Source: Paenibacillus sp. JDR-2 (GTDB taxonomy: Bacteria > Bacillota > Bacilli > Paenibacillales > Paenibacillaceae). From it: DNA of 64,000 nt. The notes under the pieces are model-generated. The model worked only from the letters and a program-made list of their open reading frames with translations, made no database searches and was not told the origin of the DNA. The stretch covers positions 2,371,001 to 2,435,000 of the forward strand of contig NC_012914.1 of NCBI RefSeq assembly GCF_000023585.1, given 5' to 3'. Of the stretch, positions 25,989 through 35,202 are shown piece by piece. The position numbers were made by a program, and so were the translations under genes. Every line of letters starts with the position of its first letter. The first letter of the stretch is position 1.

Positions 25989-27821
25989 ATGTTTGCGTTC
26001 GCAACAAGTATTAACCGGAAACTGATGGCGCTCTTGCTTGCCGTTACGATTATTCCGATTACGGTGTCGATGATTATCTCGAATTATTACATCAAGGATA
26101 AGGTGACGCAGCAGTCGATTCATGAGAATCAGAACCTGCTGGCGCTTGGCAAAAACAATATTTTGGGCTATATGGACAAGATCAACGAGAACTCGCTTGA
26201 CGTCTACCTGAACATCAACAAGTCTAATTCCTTGTATGCCTTGATCGAGAGGGGCCAGTCGCCAAACGTAAACGTACCGATGTTCGACGAGAAAAATAAT
26301 TTGCAGATATACGCCCATATGCTGAACATTTATCAGTCTACAAACGGGATCCATCAAATTCAGCTGCAGATCGGGGATGGCAAGCTGACGTATCTGATGG
26401 CACGCGGGTTTTTCCGCAGAGGGATCAATCAGCCGCTGGAATGGCCCACGGAACATGGCTCGAGCCCGAAGCCGTTTGTAGAGGCTACGCATACGAGCGC
26501 GCATTACAATTTGGATTGGAGTCATGCCGTCAAAGAGGAAAGCGTTTTCACTTTGCGCCGGCCGATTATACGGACGCCAAGCGACGAAGTGATCGGTTAT
26601 TTGTCGATGGACGTCAAGTCGGATGAGCTGAATCAAATCTGCCGGCAGTTGACGATGTCGTCCGAAGAGCAGCTGTATATTATCGACCGGAGCCGCAATT
26701 TCGTGTGCTCGGTGAACGGGCAGGAAGACCAGGACCGGCTGAAATGGACCGACCAGGTTCTTGCCTCCAAGCAGGAAAATGGCGTGATCAAATGGCAAGA
26801 CCAGTCTTTTTCCGGCATTGTCATTTATGATACACTCAGTACCAATTACATGGACTGGGTCGTGGTGAAGCAGCTTCCGTACTCGTATTTGTACGAGAGC
26901 GCAACGGCGATCCGGACGATTAATACGTCGGTTATCGCAATCTTTATGGTACTTGCGGTTATCGCTAGCTTCCTCGTCAGCTACCAGTTCACGAAGCCGA
27001 TCAAGCGGCTAATCGGGCATATCAATCAGGTACAGTCCGGGAATTTCAACGTTGTGGTGCCGGTTGACCGGAAGGACGAAATCGGCATATTGGCAAGGCG
27101 TTTCAACACGATGATTCAGACGATCCGGGACTTGATTAATAGCGAATACCGGCTCGAAATTGCCAATAAGACGAATCAGCTGAGGGCGATGCAAGCGCAG
27201 ATCAATCCGCATTTTCTGTACAATGCCCTGCAGTCGATCGGGACGCTGGCCCTTCATGCCGGGGCGCCCAAGGTATATACGCTTATCACCTCTATTGCGA
27301 AAATGATGAGGTACAACATGAACACCAGCGAGTCCATTGTGCCTTTCTCGATGGAGCTGAATCATGCGAAGGCTTACCTTGAGCTGCAACAGCAAAGGTT
27401 CAACGAACAGCTTACCGTGCATTACGATATCGATCCGGCTTCTCTCTCTGTACAGGTGCCCAAAATGCTGCTGCAGCCGCTTGTCGAGAACTACTTCAAG
27501 CATGGCTATGAAACCTCGGGGCGCAGCGGCGTTCTCCGGTTATTCTCGGAAGTAACCGACGACGGAAGCTGGCTGACGATCCGGATTGAGGATAACGGAA
27601 GCGGGATGGATCCGGATAAGCTGCGGGAGCTGAGACAGCTGTTATTCCGTTCTACCGGAGCGCTGCTTGAGGAGCAGAAGAGCATCGGCATCAGCAACGT
27701 GTGGATGAGGCTGAAGCTTTATTACAACGAGGAAGCGGAAATGAGCATTGACTCTTCGCCTTCGGGCGGATTTACCGTAACCTTGCGAATACCTGTGCAA
27801 GAGCTGGAGGAACGAGCATGA
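25989..27821 (+). CDS. YesM-type sensor histidine kinase
   Basis: 610 aa. TM1 at about residues 11-31 (LMALLLAVTIIPITVSMIIS), a large extracellular dCache-like sensor, TM2 around residues 305-328, a HAMP domain, and the His kinase region with INPHFLYNALQSIGTLALHA (phospho-acceptor His), QPLVENYFKHG (N-box) and EDNGSGMD (G-box). It senses an extracellular sugar or the loaded binding protein and phosphorylates the regulator encoded next, with which it overlaps by 4 bp (ATGA). Unlike the kinase at 2590 it is intact. Confidence 0.94.
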   Translation: MFAFATSINRKLMALLLAVTIIPITVSMIISNYYIKDKVTQQSIHENQNLLALGKNNILGYMDKINENSLDVYLNINKSNSLYALIERGQSPNVNVPMFDEKNNLQIYAHMLNIYQSTNGIHQIQLQIGDGKLTYLMARGFFRRGINQPLEWPTEHGSSPKPFVEATHTSAHYNLDWSHAVKEESVFTLRRPIIRTPSDEVIGYLSMDVKSDELNQICRQLTMSSEEQLYIIDRSRNFVCSVNGQEDQDRLKWTDQVLASKQENGVIKWQDQSFSGIVIYDTLSTNYMDWVVVKQLPYSYLYESATAIRTINTSVIAIFMVLAVIASFLVSYQFTKPIKRLIGHINQVQSGNFNVVVPVDRKDEIGILARRFNTMIQTIRDLINSEYRLEIANKTNQLRAMQAQINPHFLYNALQSIGTLALHAGAPKVYTLITSIAKMMRYNMNTSESIVPFSMELNHAKAYLELQQQRFNEQLTVHYDIDPASLSVQVPKMLLQPLVENYFKHGYETSGRSGVLRLFSEVTDDGSWLTIRIEDNGSGMDPDKLRELRQLLFRSTGALLEEQKSIGISNVWMRLKLYYNEEAEMSIDSSPSGGFTVTLRIPVQELEERA

Positions 27822-29431
27822 AAATACTCATTGTAGACGATGAACAGCATGTGCGCGAAGCGGTTAAGCTGCTGATTGATTGGGAGCAGCTCGGAATCAA
27901 AGAAATTTATGAAGCCGATAACGGCGATTCCGCCATTGAAATGCTCGGGAATATGCAGCCGGAAATTGTCATTACCGATATGCGAATGCCGAACCGGGAT
28001 GGGGTAGAGCTGCTGGCCTGGATGAAAGAGCAGGGGCGGAAAAGCAAAACGATTGTCATTAGCGGATACGATGATTTCCATCTGGTGCGCAGCTCGATGA
28101 AATACGGCGGTCAGGATTATTTGCTGAAGCCGATTGACCCGGAGCAGCTGACGGAGGCGCTTCAGAAAGCTAAGCAAAGCTGGGAGCAGGAGGATCAGGC
28201 CCGCAGGCTTGATCAGCAGCGCAGCATCGAGATCAACCAGATTAAGCCCGTGTACCGGGATAAGCTGTTCTCGACGATGATCAGTGAAGCCGGGGCTGGC
28301 GGACAAGTAACGGTTCCGGCCGTGCTGAAGGAGGAATTTCGGCTTGACCGTGCCACGGAGTGCCAGGTCATCATTCTTAGCACGGGGATGCTGGAGCCTC
28401 AAATCTCCCGTAAATTTGACGGCAACCGCGATTTGCTCACTTTTTGCTTAATCAATGTGTGCAACGAAATACTTAAGCCGAAAAATAGCGGCTTTGCGTT
28501 CCGCTATTGGAACAGCGAGCATGAAATCATTATCTTGTTGTGGGACCGACTTGCGGAATGGGAAGACTTGCTGGGGCAAATCACGGAAGGAATCGTCAAG
28601 TCGATTCACGGGCGGTTCCATTACGGAGTAGGGCACAAGCAGGCTTTTCCTACGGGATTATCGTTATCGTACCAGGAAGGCAGAGCCGCGCTGAAGCAGC
28701 GCAATCTGCTGAAGGACAACAGCTACATTCATTGCAGTGAGCAAGGTTTTAAAACGGGAATCCACTCCTTGAGCATTGCCGCTTACGAAGAGCGGTTCCG
28801 TCTTGCGGTATGGAGCGGCAAGGAGAAGGATATCGAGACGGCCGTCGACAGCTTCCTGGAGAATGCGAGGCTGCTGCCGGTTATTACCCAAGAGCAGATT
28901 GAGCTGTGGCGCTTCGAATATGAATCCATGCTGAGCCGCTGGCGGCAGGAGCTTGCGGCCAAGCAGGGCATTCAGGCAGGTGCGGAACCGTCTTCCGGTC
29001 TGCCCTTATACGTATTGCTGGATGAGCAAGGCAGATTGTCTCTGGAGCTCTGCAGGCGTGAACTGCTTAACGGGCTTACCGCGTTTGCGGCATTGACGGG
29101 GGCCGGCGGCAATAAAGAGCATAGCATTATGCGGGATATCGCAAGGTACATGGAGCAGAATTATAATCGCGAGGTAACGCTGCAGGATATATCCGAAAGA
29201 TTTTACCTGAGCAGAGAATATATTTCCCGCCGCTTCAAGCAGGAGATGGGGGAGAATGTCTTTGATTATCTGGGCCGTATCCGCGTCGAGAAAGCGAAGC
29301 TGCTGCTGCAAAATCCGAACCTGAAGATCGCCCAGATCGCCGAGATGGTCGGTTATGACGACGATAAATATTTCAGCAAGGTGTTTAAGAAGTTTGAGGG
29401 GCAGTCGCCTAACCAGTACAGGAAATTGTGA
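27818..29431 (+). CDS. YesN-type response regulator, AraC-family DNA-binding domain
   Basis: 537 aa. Receiver domain at residues 1-120: VDDEQHVREAVKLL, phospho-acceptor Asp in VITDMRMPNRDG, Lys in LLKPID. A long middle region follows. The AraC double helix-turn-helix is at about residues 437-537 (VTLQDISERFYLSREYISRRF and IAQIAEMVGYDDDKYFSKVF). It is the partner of the preceding kinase and probably the activator of the divergent ABC operon. A structured repeat begins 39 nt after its stop. Confidence 0.94.
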   Translation: MKILIVDDEQHVREAVKLLIDWEQLGIKEIYEADNGDSAIEMLGNMQPEIVITDMRMPNRDGVELLAWMKEQGRKSKTIVISGYDDFHLVRSSMKYGGQDYLLKPIDPEQLTEALQKAKQSWEQEDQARRLDQQRSIEINQIKPVYRDKLFSTMISEAGAGGQVTVPAVLKEEFRLDRATECQVIILSTGMLEPQISRKFDGNRDLLTFCLINVCNEILKPKNSGFAFRYWNSEHEIIILLWDRLAEWEDLLGQITEGIVKSIHGRFHYGVGHKQAFPTGLSLSYQEGRAALKQRNLLKDNSYIHCSEQGFKTGIHSLSIAAYEERFRLAVWSGKEKDIETAVDSFLENARLLPVITQEQIELWRFEYESMLSRWRQELAAKQGIQAGAEPSSGLPLYVLLDEQGRLSLELCRRELLNGLTAFAALTGAGGNKEHSIMRDIARYMEQNYNREVTLQDISERFYLSREYISRRFKQEMGENVFDYLGRIRVEKAKLLLQNPNLKIAQIAEMVGYDDDKYFSKVFKKFEGQSPNQYRKL

Positions 29432-29470
29432 TGCGCATGGATTAAGTAAGGTTATGCTGCAAACTACGAA

Positions 29471-29579
29471 CTCAAATGTTCTTCCGATCGCTGTTGCTCG
29501 GGGATTCCTTGATTGGAATGTTATAAGGTGGGAATCCCCGAGCAAAGGCGAACGCTACGCTTCTTCAGAATCAATTGAG
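29471..29579 (+). repeat. Structured 3'-UTR repeat element, copy 2
   Basis: Outer stem CTCAA.TG.TTCT with AGAATCA.TTGAG (one mismatch, one bulge); conserved TCCGA then TCGCTGTTG; inner stem CTCGGGGATTCC/GGAATCCCCGAG (12 bp perfect); conserved CAAAGGCGA then ACGCTACGCTTCTTC. Terminator follows 64 nt later. Confidence 0.87.
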
Positions 29580-29643
29580 CTTCTCCGTTTTTGTTTAACC
29601 TTTCTTAAAAAATGCGCTCACAATAGAAAAAAGAATAAAAAAG

Positions 29644-29678
29644 AAGGAGCTGGCCATTACGCCAGCTCCTTTGTTTTG
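29644..29678. terminator. Bidirectional terminator between the regulator and SDR genes
   Basis: AAGGAGCTGGC / GCCAGCTCCTTTG with a 6-nt loop; T-rich flank on the plus side and A-rich flank on the other. Confidence 0.85.
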
Positions 29679-29713
29679 TTAGTTAGTTTTTGTGGGATAG
29701 CAGGATTGGTTGG

Positions 29714-30475
29714 TTAGTCGAGCATGTTTTTGGTGGCGTGATACATGCTTTCCGCGTATTTATCGATATCGTCGCGGGACATACGGAGACGGTCTACGGA
29801 GGTGCCGTAGCCAATCTCGGATTTGCCTTCCTGGAGTCCTTGGAAGATGCCGTCGGCAAAGGCGTCGAGAGGTTCGCCGTGGACATGCAGACCCGAGCCG
29901 CCTAGATCGGTATTAACGGCCGGAGGGGCAACCTCGATGACCTCTACGGAAGTTGCCGAGAGCTGATGTCTCAAGCTGATCGTAAAGGAATGGAGAGCAG
30001 CTTTCGTAGCAGAATAGATCGGTGCAATGGCGAATGGCGTAAAGGCCAGACCGGATGTCACATTGATAATAGCCGCGTTCTCTTTTGCCGCAAAAAACGG
30101 AGCAAACAGCATCGCAAGATGGAAAGGCGCTTCAATGTTTGTTGCAATTTCTTTATTAAAGTACTGCCAGTCACTCTTTACATCCGCCTTCAAAACGCTG
30201 AAACGCTGCTGAATCCCCGCATTGTTCACCAAAACGTTGGTCTCCGGATAATTCGCAGTCACCCAATCAAACAGGGCAATCCGCTGCGCTTCATTGCTCA
30301 AATCGCTGGCTTTGGTAATAAGGCCGGGCAGCTTTTCTTGCGCAGCCTGAAGGACTTGCTCGCGCCGTCCGGTTACAATAACCGTATTTCCGGCTTTCAT
30401 AAATCGTTCCGCGAATGCTAAACCAATCCCCGTGCTTCCGCCTGTAATAAGTATCGTATTTCCCGTAAGTTTCAT
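29714..30475 (-). CDS. Short-chain dehydrogenase/reductase (DltE-like)
   Basis: 253 aa. Cofactor motif TGGSTGIG near residues 11-18, NNAG near residue 88, catalytic Ser in VTSG and YSATK. It resembles the DltE/YqjQ-type classical SDRs. The substrate is unknown. It overlaps the merR-family gene by 4 bp (ATGA), so it is almost certainly under that regulator's control. Confidence 0.88.
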   Translation of the reverse strand: MKLTGNTILITGGSTGIGLAFAERFMKAGNTVIVTGRREQVLQAAQEKLPGLITKASDLSNEAQRIALFDWVTANYPETNVLVNNAGIQQRFSVLKADVKSDWQYFNKEIATNIEAPFHLAMLFAPFFAAKENAAIINVTSGLAFTPFAIAPIYSATKAALHSFTISLRHQLSATSVEVIEVAPPAVNTDLGGSGLHVHGEPLDAFADGIFQGLQEGKSEIGYGTSVDRLRMSRDDIDKYAESMYHATKNMLD

Positions 30476-30846
30476 ATTAGCGCCTCCTGGGTTTGTTTGA
30501 TATAACGTTGTATCTTCACTTCAATTCCTTCAAGGGATTCCGTCATTAAAGCCATTTCAGCCAGCACGGCCTGCTTATGCTTGTTCAGCATATCAAGACG
30601 AAGACCAACCGTGCTTGCGCCTTCAATGACCCAATCGATATATTGCTTAATATCATGGATGGGCATATTCGTGTTTTTTAAACACATAACCGTTCCCAGT
30701 AATGCCATTTGATGCTCCGAAAATAATCTTCTGCCCGCATGATTACGCTCAATTAGCGGGAGCAGCCCTTTTTTCTCGTAATAACGAATCGTTGATTCAG
30801 GTATATCTAATTTGGCAGCAGCTTCACCAATGGAATAATAGTTCAT
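30472..30846 (-). CDS. MerR-family transcriptional regulator
   Basis: 124 aa. N-terminal winged helix: YSIGEAAAKLDIPESTIRYYEKKGLLPLIERNHAGRR is split by the usual wing; a coiled coil follows (about residues 75-115). No C-terminal ligand domain or conserved metal-binding Cys is present, so it is likely a small-molecule or redox responder of the NmlR/AdhR kind (inference). ATG follows GGAGG. It is the first gene of the operon with the SDR. Confidence 0.88.
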   Translation of the reverse strand: MNYYSIGEAAAKLDIPESTIRYYEKKGLLPLIERNHAGRRLFSEHQMALLGTVMCLKNTNMPIHDIKQYIDWVIEGASTVGLRLDMLNKHKQAVLAEMALMTESLEGIEVKIQRYIKQTQEALI

Positions 30847-30878
30847 CTGGAGTCCTCCAATTTGTTGTCGACGGGAAT

Positions 30879-30909
30879 ATCATACGACTTAAACCTTGGT
30901 TTAAGTCAA
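30879..30909 (-). promoter_or_regulatory. MerR-type promoter with 19-bp spacer and perfect palindrome
   Basis: On the minus strand: TTGACT, 19-bp spacer, TATGAT. A 22-bp perfect palindrome GACTTAAACC-TT-GGTTTAAGTC (30886-30907) lies between the hexamers. A 19-bp spacer with a palindrome is the hallmark of MerR-activated promoters; autoregulation of the merR-SDR pair is expected. Confidence 0.88.
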
Positions 30910-30995
30910 GCGGAATGAAAAAAGAATTTATTGTGCCATTTGATTGACATGGTAAAATACTCCATATAGCTTATTTTTACATGGAGGTGTATCAA

Positions 30996-31511
30996 ATGAC
31001 TAATACCATTTCACTAAGACAGCTATCCAGCCTGGACGAGGCTGAGATGTTGAATACGGAATTTGCCGCACATTTTCCGTGGTATCGGCAAGGCGATTAT
31101 TATATCAGATGCTTGGAAGAGAACCGCGCAGGGAAACGAATAACCTTGATGGCCTTTTACGGAGATGAGCTGGCGGGTTGTTGTCATCTGATCTATGAAT
31201 CCAAATATTCGTATTTTGCCGAACGGAAGATACCGGAAGTAAATGATTTAAGCGTATTTCAAGAGTACAGAAGAAAGGGGATCGCCAGCGAACTGCTGGA
31301 CGAGCTCGAGAACAGAACATCCGAAACGTTCAAATATATTGGGCTTGGCGTCGGATTATATAAGGATTACGGTAATGCCCAACGAATGTACGGTAAACGG
31401 GGATACGTTATGGACGGCAACGGGCTGACCTACAATAATGTCGAGGTTAAACCCGGCACGGACGTATTTGTAGATGATGAGCTGCTGATCTATTTGGTGA
31501 AAGAGCTGTGA
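30996..31511 (+). CDS. GNAT-family N-acetyltransferase
   Basis: 171 aa from ATG at 30996, 8 nt after GGAGGTG. The acetyl-CoA-binding region (motif A) reads FQEYRRKGIASELLDELE, and the preceding strand is PEVNDLSVF. Substrate unknown. Single gene followed by an unusually long non-coding stretch before a terminator. Confidence 0.86.
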   Translation: MTNTISLRQLSSLDEAEMLNTEFAAHFPWYRQGDYYIRCLEENRAGKRITLMAFYGDELAGCCHLIYESKYSYFAERKIPEVNDLSVFQEYRRKGIASELLDELENRTSETFKYIGLGVGLYKDYGNAQRMYGKRGYVMDGNGLTYNNVEVKPGTDVFVDDELLIYLVKEL

Positions 31512-31631
31512 ACGAACATTGCTGAGGAAAAGGAAGAGGTGTCCCATGGGTCGTAACATGACGATAGGGCACCTACCGCTGCTTCGTATGGACACCTTAG
31601 GCTGGCGATGGGTACTCCTCCGTTCAAATGC

Positions 31632-31666
31632 GGCAGAAAAGCTCACTGTTAGTGAGCTTCTCTGCC
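31632..31666. repeat. Long perfect-like hairpin with CTCACT/AGTGAG core
   Basis: GGCAGA, AAA, GCTCACT / AGTGAGC, TTC, TCTGCC: a 16-bp stem with one mismatch and a 3-nt loop. No T run, so it is not an ordinary terminator. Confidence 0.8.
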
Positions 31667-31989
31667 TAAACGATGCACTAGACGCTTCAACAGAAGCAAA
31701 ATAGTGAGAATAACTACCTTCTGGGCACGTTGTGCCTCATAAACTGTGAGCCTCACCTCACTGTTGCGCTAGAATGTCCGCATGTAGTACGTTTGAGCGC
31801 GTAATACCTCATTAATTAGTGAGGGATCCGCATAACTCCTTTGCTGTACCTCTTCTGAGCGTGGTCAATGCAAGCCCCGTCATGCATCGTAACGATAAAG
31901 GCATGAACTTGCCTATTGCAGGCAAGTTTGATCCCGAGGCAGGGAAAAGATTGAGGGGGATCAGCGAGGAGTTAATCAGTCAGTAGACG

Positions 31990-32023
31990 AAAAAAAGCGC
32001 CGCGGGAATCATCCTGTGGCGCT
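31990..32023 (-). terminator. Terminator after the trhO-DUF1450-trhO operon
   Basis: On the minus strand AGCGCCACAGG pairs with CCCGCGGCGCT (two mismatches), followed by seven T. Confidence 0.8.
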
Positions 32024-32029
32024 CGTTTA

Positions 32030-32914
32030 TTAATGCGGTTTGCATTCTTCCGTGCAGTGGCGATTATGCTCTGCTTCGCATGCCTCGCAGCAGATATGAC
32101 GCTTGTCGCAGGTCATATTCGCGCAATTGACGTAGCGGTCTTCCGGTTTGCCGCAATGATGGCATTTGCCGATGACGACATCTTCCTCCGTCCGGTTGAT
32201 GGGCACGGAAATCCGATCATCAAAGACGTAACATTTGCCGTCCCACAACCGGCCTTTTACTTCCTCATCCTTGCCGTAGGTAACGATACCGCCCTCCAGC
32301 TGGGCTACGTCCGTAAAGCCTTCCTCCATAAGAACGCCAGTCAGCGTCTCGCAGCGGATACCGCCGGTGCAGTACGTAAGAATAGGCTTATTCTTCGCGT
32401 CCTCAGGCAGGTTCTTGCGAATCCATTCCGGGAACTCGCGGAACGACTCTACCGTAGGGCGGATTGCGCCGCGGAAATGACCGATATCGTATTCGTAATC
32501 GTTCCGTCCGTCGATGATAATGACATCATCCTGCTGAAGCTGCTCGTAAAATTCCTTCGGAGACAGCCGTTTGCCCGTCAGAACATTCGGATCCATCTTT
32601 TTCTTGTAGCGCAGGGTGACAAGCTCGTTCTTATGGCGGACGAACAGCTTTTTGAACGCATGTCCTTCGGACTCGTCGATCTTATAAGTGATATCCTTGA
32701 ATAAAGGATGCTCGTTCATATGCGCCATATAGGCATCGGTCTGCCGGGCGGTGCCGGAGCAAGTGCCGTTAATGCCTTGATCCGAGATGAGAATACGGCC
32801 TTTGACGCCAAGCTCTTTGCAGAAGCGAAGATGCTCGGCCGTTACCTGCTCGGGATTCTCGATATGCACGTATTTATAATAAAGCAGAATGCGGTAAGGT
32901 TTATTTTCGGTCAT
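32030..32914 (-). CDS. trhO: tRNA uridine-34 hydroxylase TrhO (rhodanese family), second copy
   Basis: 294 aa from ATG at 32914, preceded by GGAGAG. Family knowledge: TrhO hydroxylates uridine 34 of tRNA toward ho5U. An N-terminal acylphosphatase-like domain ([17 protein letters not shown]) is followed by a rhodanese domain with active-site Cys in [15 protein letters not shown]. The C-terminus has a Cys/His cluster ([14 protein letters not shown], then [13 protein letters not shown]) for a metal. It is very similar to the copy at 33180, and both lie in one operon, so this is a tandem duplication with a DUF1450 gene in between. Confidence 0.9.
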   Translation of the reverse strand: MTENKPYRILLYYKYVHIENPEQVTAEHLRFCKELGVKGRILISDQGINGTCSGTARQTDAYMAHMNEHPLFKDITYKIDESEGHAFKKLFVRHKNELVTLRYKKKMDPNVLTGKRLSPKEFYEQLQQDDVIIIDGRNDYEYDIGHFRGAIRPTVESFREFPEWIRKNLPEDAKNKPILTYCTGGIRCETLTGVLMEEGFTDVAQLEGGIVTYGKDEEVKGRLWDGKCYVFDDRISVPINRTEEDVVIGKCHHCGKPEDRYVNCANMTCDKRHICCEACEAEHNRHCTEECKPH

Positions 32915-32918
32915 TGGC

Positions 32919-33173
32919 TTACTCTCCAAAAAACTGTTTGATTTCCTCTTGCACGGCTTCTTCCACCTGCTTGAGGCATTCTTCCTTGGTGCCCGCGTAA
33001 ATCCGGTTCTCATTCACCATCGCATAAGGCCTTGCGCGGCATAAATTGCACATATTAAGGCAATCCGTGCGCATGACTGCCGCTTCCGGAAATTTCTCCT
33101 CAAGCTCCTCAAGAGGCAGCAGTGCCATTTCGTTGCGGGTACATACCTCAACAACAACTAGCCCTAGTCCCAT
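32919..33173 (-). CDS. DUF1450-family small protein
   Basis: 84 aa. It contains [18 protein letters not shown], the CxxxC-xxC pattern of the DUF1450/YuzB-like family of thioredoxin-like small proteins. Function unknown. It begins 6 nt after the stop of one trhO gene and ends 4 nt before the start of the other, so all three are co-translated. The Cys residues may bind a metal or an iron-sulfur centre; a link to tRNA hydroxylation is only suggested by context. Confidence 0.8.
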   Translation of the reverse strand: MGLGLVVVEVCTRNEMALLPLEELEEKFPEAAVMRTDCLNMCNLCRARPYAMVNENRIYAGTKEECLKQVEEAVQEEIKQFFGE

Positions 33174-33179
33174 TATTTA

Positions 33180-34100
33180 TCACCGACCAGAAATAACTTT
33201 CAATTTGTTTGCTTCGTCATTCACTTTGCATTCCGGCGCGCAGTAGCTCTCATGCTCCGCTTCACACTCTGGGCAGCAAATATGCTTGCGATGGCAGAGG
33301 TCGTCCGCACAGTTGATGTAGCGGTCTTCCGGCTTGCCGCAGTGATAGCACTTGCCGACGATAATATCCTCGTCCGTCCGGTTGATTGGCACGGAAATAC
33401 GCTCATCAAATACATAACATTTGCCGTCCCACAGATGACCCTTTACCTCTTCGTCTTTGCCGTAAGTGACGATACCGCCATCCAGCTGATTAACATCCGA
33501 GAAGCCTTCTTCCAGAAGAACGCCAGTCAGCGTCTCGCAGCGGATACCGCCTGTGCAATACGTAAGAATCTTTTTGTTCTTCGCGTCCTCAGGCAGATTT
33601 TTGCGGATCCATTCCGGGAATTCGCGGAATGATTCTACCGTTGGGCGGATGGCGCCGCGGAAGTGTCCGATATCATATTCATAATCGTTGCGGCCGTCGA
33701 TAATAATAACGTCATCGAGCTGCAGCTGATCATGAAACTCTTTCGGCGACAGATGCTTGCCCGTGAGGACGTTTGGATCCAGCTTTTTGTCGTAACGAAG
33801 GGTAACAAGCTCTTTCTTGTGACGGACGAAGATCTTCTTGAATACATGACCCTCGGACTCATCAATTTTGTACACCATATCGGCAAACAGCGGATTCTGG
33901 CGCATATGCGCGATGTAAGCGTCCGTCTGTTCGATTGTTCCGGAGCAAGTGCCGTTGATGCCTTGTTCGGAGATCAGGATACGGCCTTTTACGCCAAGAT
34001 CCTTGCAGAATTGAAGATGCTCCGCAGTAAGCTCGGCAGGGTTGTCGATGTGAACATATTTATAGTACAAAAGGATACGGTAAGGTTTGTTTTCGCTCAT
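33180..34100 (-). CDS. trhO: tRNA uridine-34 hydroxylase TrhO (rhodanese family), first copy
   Basis: 306 aa from ATG at 34100, after GGAGCG; a frame to 34130 has no ribosome binding site. Same layout as the paralogue at 32030: N-terminal [15 protein letters not shown], rhodanese loop [16 protein letters not shown]-terminal Cys/His cluster [14 protein letters not shown] and [13 protein letters not shown]. It has about 12 extra C-terminal residues. It is the first gene of the three-gene operon. Either copy could be the main enzyme; both keep the active-site Cys. Confidence 0.92.
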   Translation of the reverse strand: MSENKPYRILLYYKYVHIDNPAELTAEHLQFCKDLGVKGRILISEQGINGTCSGTIEQTDAYIAHMRQNPLFADMVYKIDESEGHVFKKIFVRHKKELVTLRYDKKLDPNVLTGKHLSPKEFHDQLQLDDVIIIDGRNDYEYDIGHFRGAIRPTVESFREFPEWIRKNLPEDAKNKKILTYCTGGIRCETLTGVLLEEGFSDVNQLDGGIVTYGKDEEVKGHLWDGKCYVFDERISVPINRTDEDIIVGKCYHCGKPEDRYINCADDLCHRKHICCPECEAEHESYCAPECKVNDEANKLKVISGR

Positions 34101-34201
34101 GTCTAACGCTCCATTATATAAGATTATCATTATATGTTAAAACTCTTAAATCACTTAGTCAACAACGATTCCAAGGCATTCTTTTGAACATTCATGGCAA
34201 T

Positions 34202-35095
34202 TCATTGGTTCATTACCTCTTTGAGGAAAATGGACGAGCAGGCGGGCAAAGTGGCGTCTTTTCGGGTAACTACGCCAATCGCGCGGGAAGGCAAAGTCTC
34301 CGTCAAATTCACCTCGAACAACGTTCCGTTATTCAGCTCCTGCTGAGCAAACCGGCGGGTAAGAAAAGCGGTGCCGTAACCCCTCTGCGCGAACTCGATA
34401 ATCATCTCCGTGCTGGTCAGCTCAATGTCCGGTTCCTTATAAATACCGTGTCCGGCGAGCCATTGCTCGACAAAGAGCCGGGTACTGCTGCCTGCCGTGG
34501 GCAATAATAAAGGAAGCTTTAGCAGCTCGCGGACCGAAACCGCATCGTCTGCCAGCTCCTTATAAGCCTCTCCAACAAGAAAACAGTCTTGAATGGACAT
34601 CAGCGGCTGAATAGCCAATTCCTGATCGTCAAACGGCAAATGGACAAAGCCGAGATCGATGTTTTCTTCCTTCAACTGCTTGGAAATCTCGTTTGTCTTG
34701 CTTTGCTGAAGACGGATGCGCACATTCGGATGCTCGGCATGAAACTTATCTATATAAGGAAGAAGAATATGCTTGATAATCGGGCCGCTTGCTCCGATGC
34801 GAAGGTCGCCTCCATGCAAGTTGGCAAGCTCCAGCAGCTTGCGTTCGCCGCGCTCGATAAGGTGGAAGGATTGCTCAATATACTCCAGCAGCGCTTTACC
34901 TTCCATGGTAAGCTTTACGCCTTTGGAGCCGCGGTCGAACAATTTCACGCCAAAGGAATCCTCCAGCTGCTTGATCGCATAGCTGACGGACGGCTGGGTG
35001 ACATGAAGAATTTCGGCAGCTTTCGTGAAGTTGCCCGTCCTTGCCGTGTACAAAAAAATCCGGTAGCTTTCTAAGCTATTTAATTTGTTTGGCAT
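34202..35095 (-). CDS. LysR-family transcriptional regulator
   Basis: 297 aa. The winged helix is at residues 8-65 (FLYTARTGNFTKAAEILHVTQ and PSVSYAIKQLEDSFGVKLF). The effector domain follows (DLRIGASGPIIKHILLPYI). It is divergent from aroC with about 107 bp between the coding starts, an AT-rich region with ATTG-rich half sites where it probably binds. It may control aroC, but the effector is not known. Confidence 0.9.
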   Translation of the reverse strand: MPNKLNSLESYRIFLYTARTGNFTKAAEILHVTQPSVSYAIKQLEDSFGVKLFDRGSKGVKLTMEGKALLEYIEQSFHLIERGERKLLELANLHGGDLRIGASGPIIKHILLPYIDKFHAEHPNVRIRLQQSKTNEISKQLKEENIDLGFVHLPFDDQELAIQPLMSIQDCFLVGEAYKELADDAVSVRELLKLPLLLPTAGSSTRLFVEQWLAGHGIYKEPDIELTSTEMIIEFAQRGYGTAFLTRRFAQQELNNGTLFEVNLTETLPSRAIGVVTRKDATLPACSSIFLKEVMNQ

Positions 35096-35202
35096 AAACC
35101 CTCTCTATTGCAAGGCTATTGAATTGTGATTTCATTTATTGCACATTTGAAATTATAATAAAATTAATCCAGATAGTCAAAAGAGAAAGGTTGGTTTTTC
35201 AT

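Larger units (their letters stand above)
31512..32029. other. Non-coding gap with CTCAC/GTGAG repeat words and a coding remnant
   Basis: Contains the hairpin at 31632-31666, further CTCA/GTGAG words to about 31825 (for example ACCTCATTAATTAGTGAGG), and an open stretch ending at 31986 (NASPVMHRNDKG, then KFDPEAGKRLRGISEEL) that reads like the tail of a decayed protein gene without a start or family match I can name. Confidence 0.6.

Noticed and set aside
29355..29717. Open frame of 120 codons across the end of the regulator gene and structured repeat copy 2
   Set aside because: It begins inside the regulator in another frame and covers stem-loops and a terminator; no protein family is recognisable.
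31519..31704. Small open frame of 61 codons
   Set aside because: No ribosome binding site or family; it spans the repeat hairpin and is likely chance.
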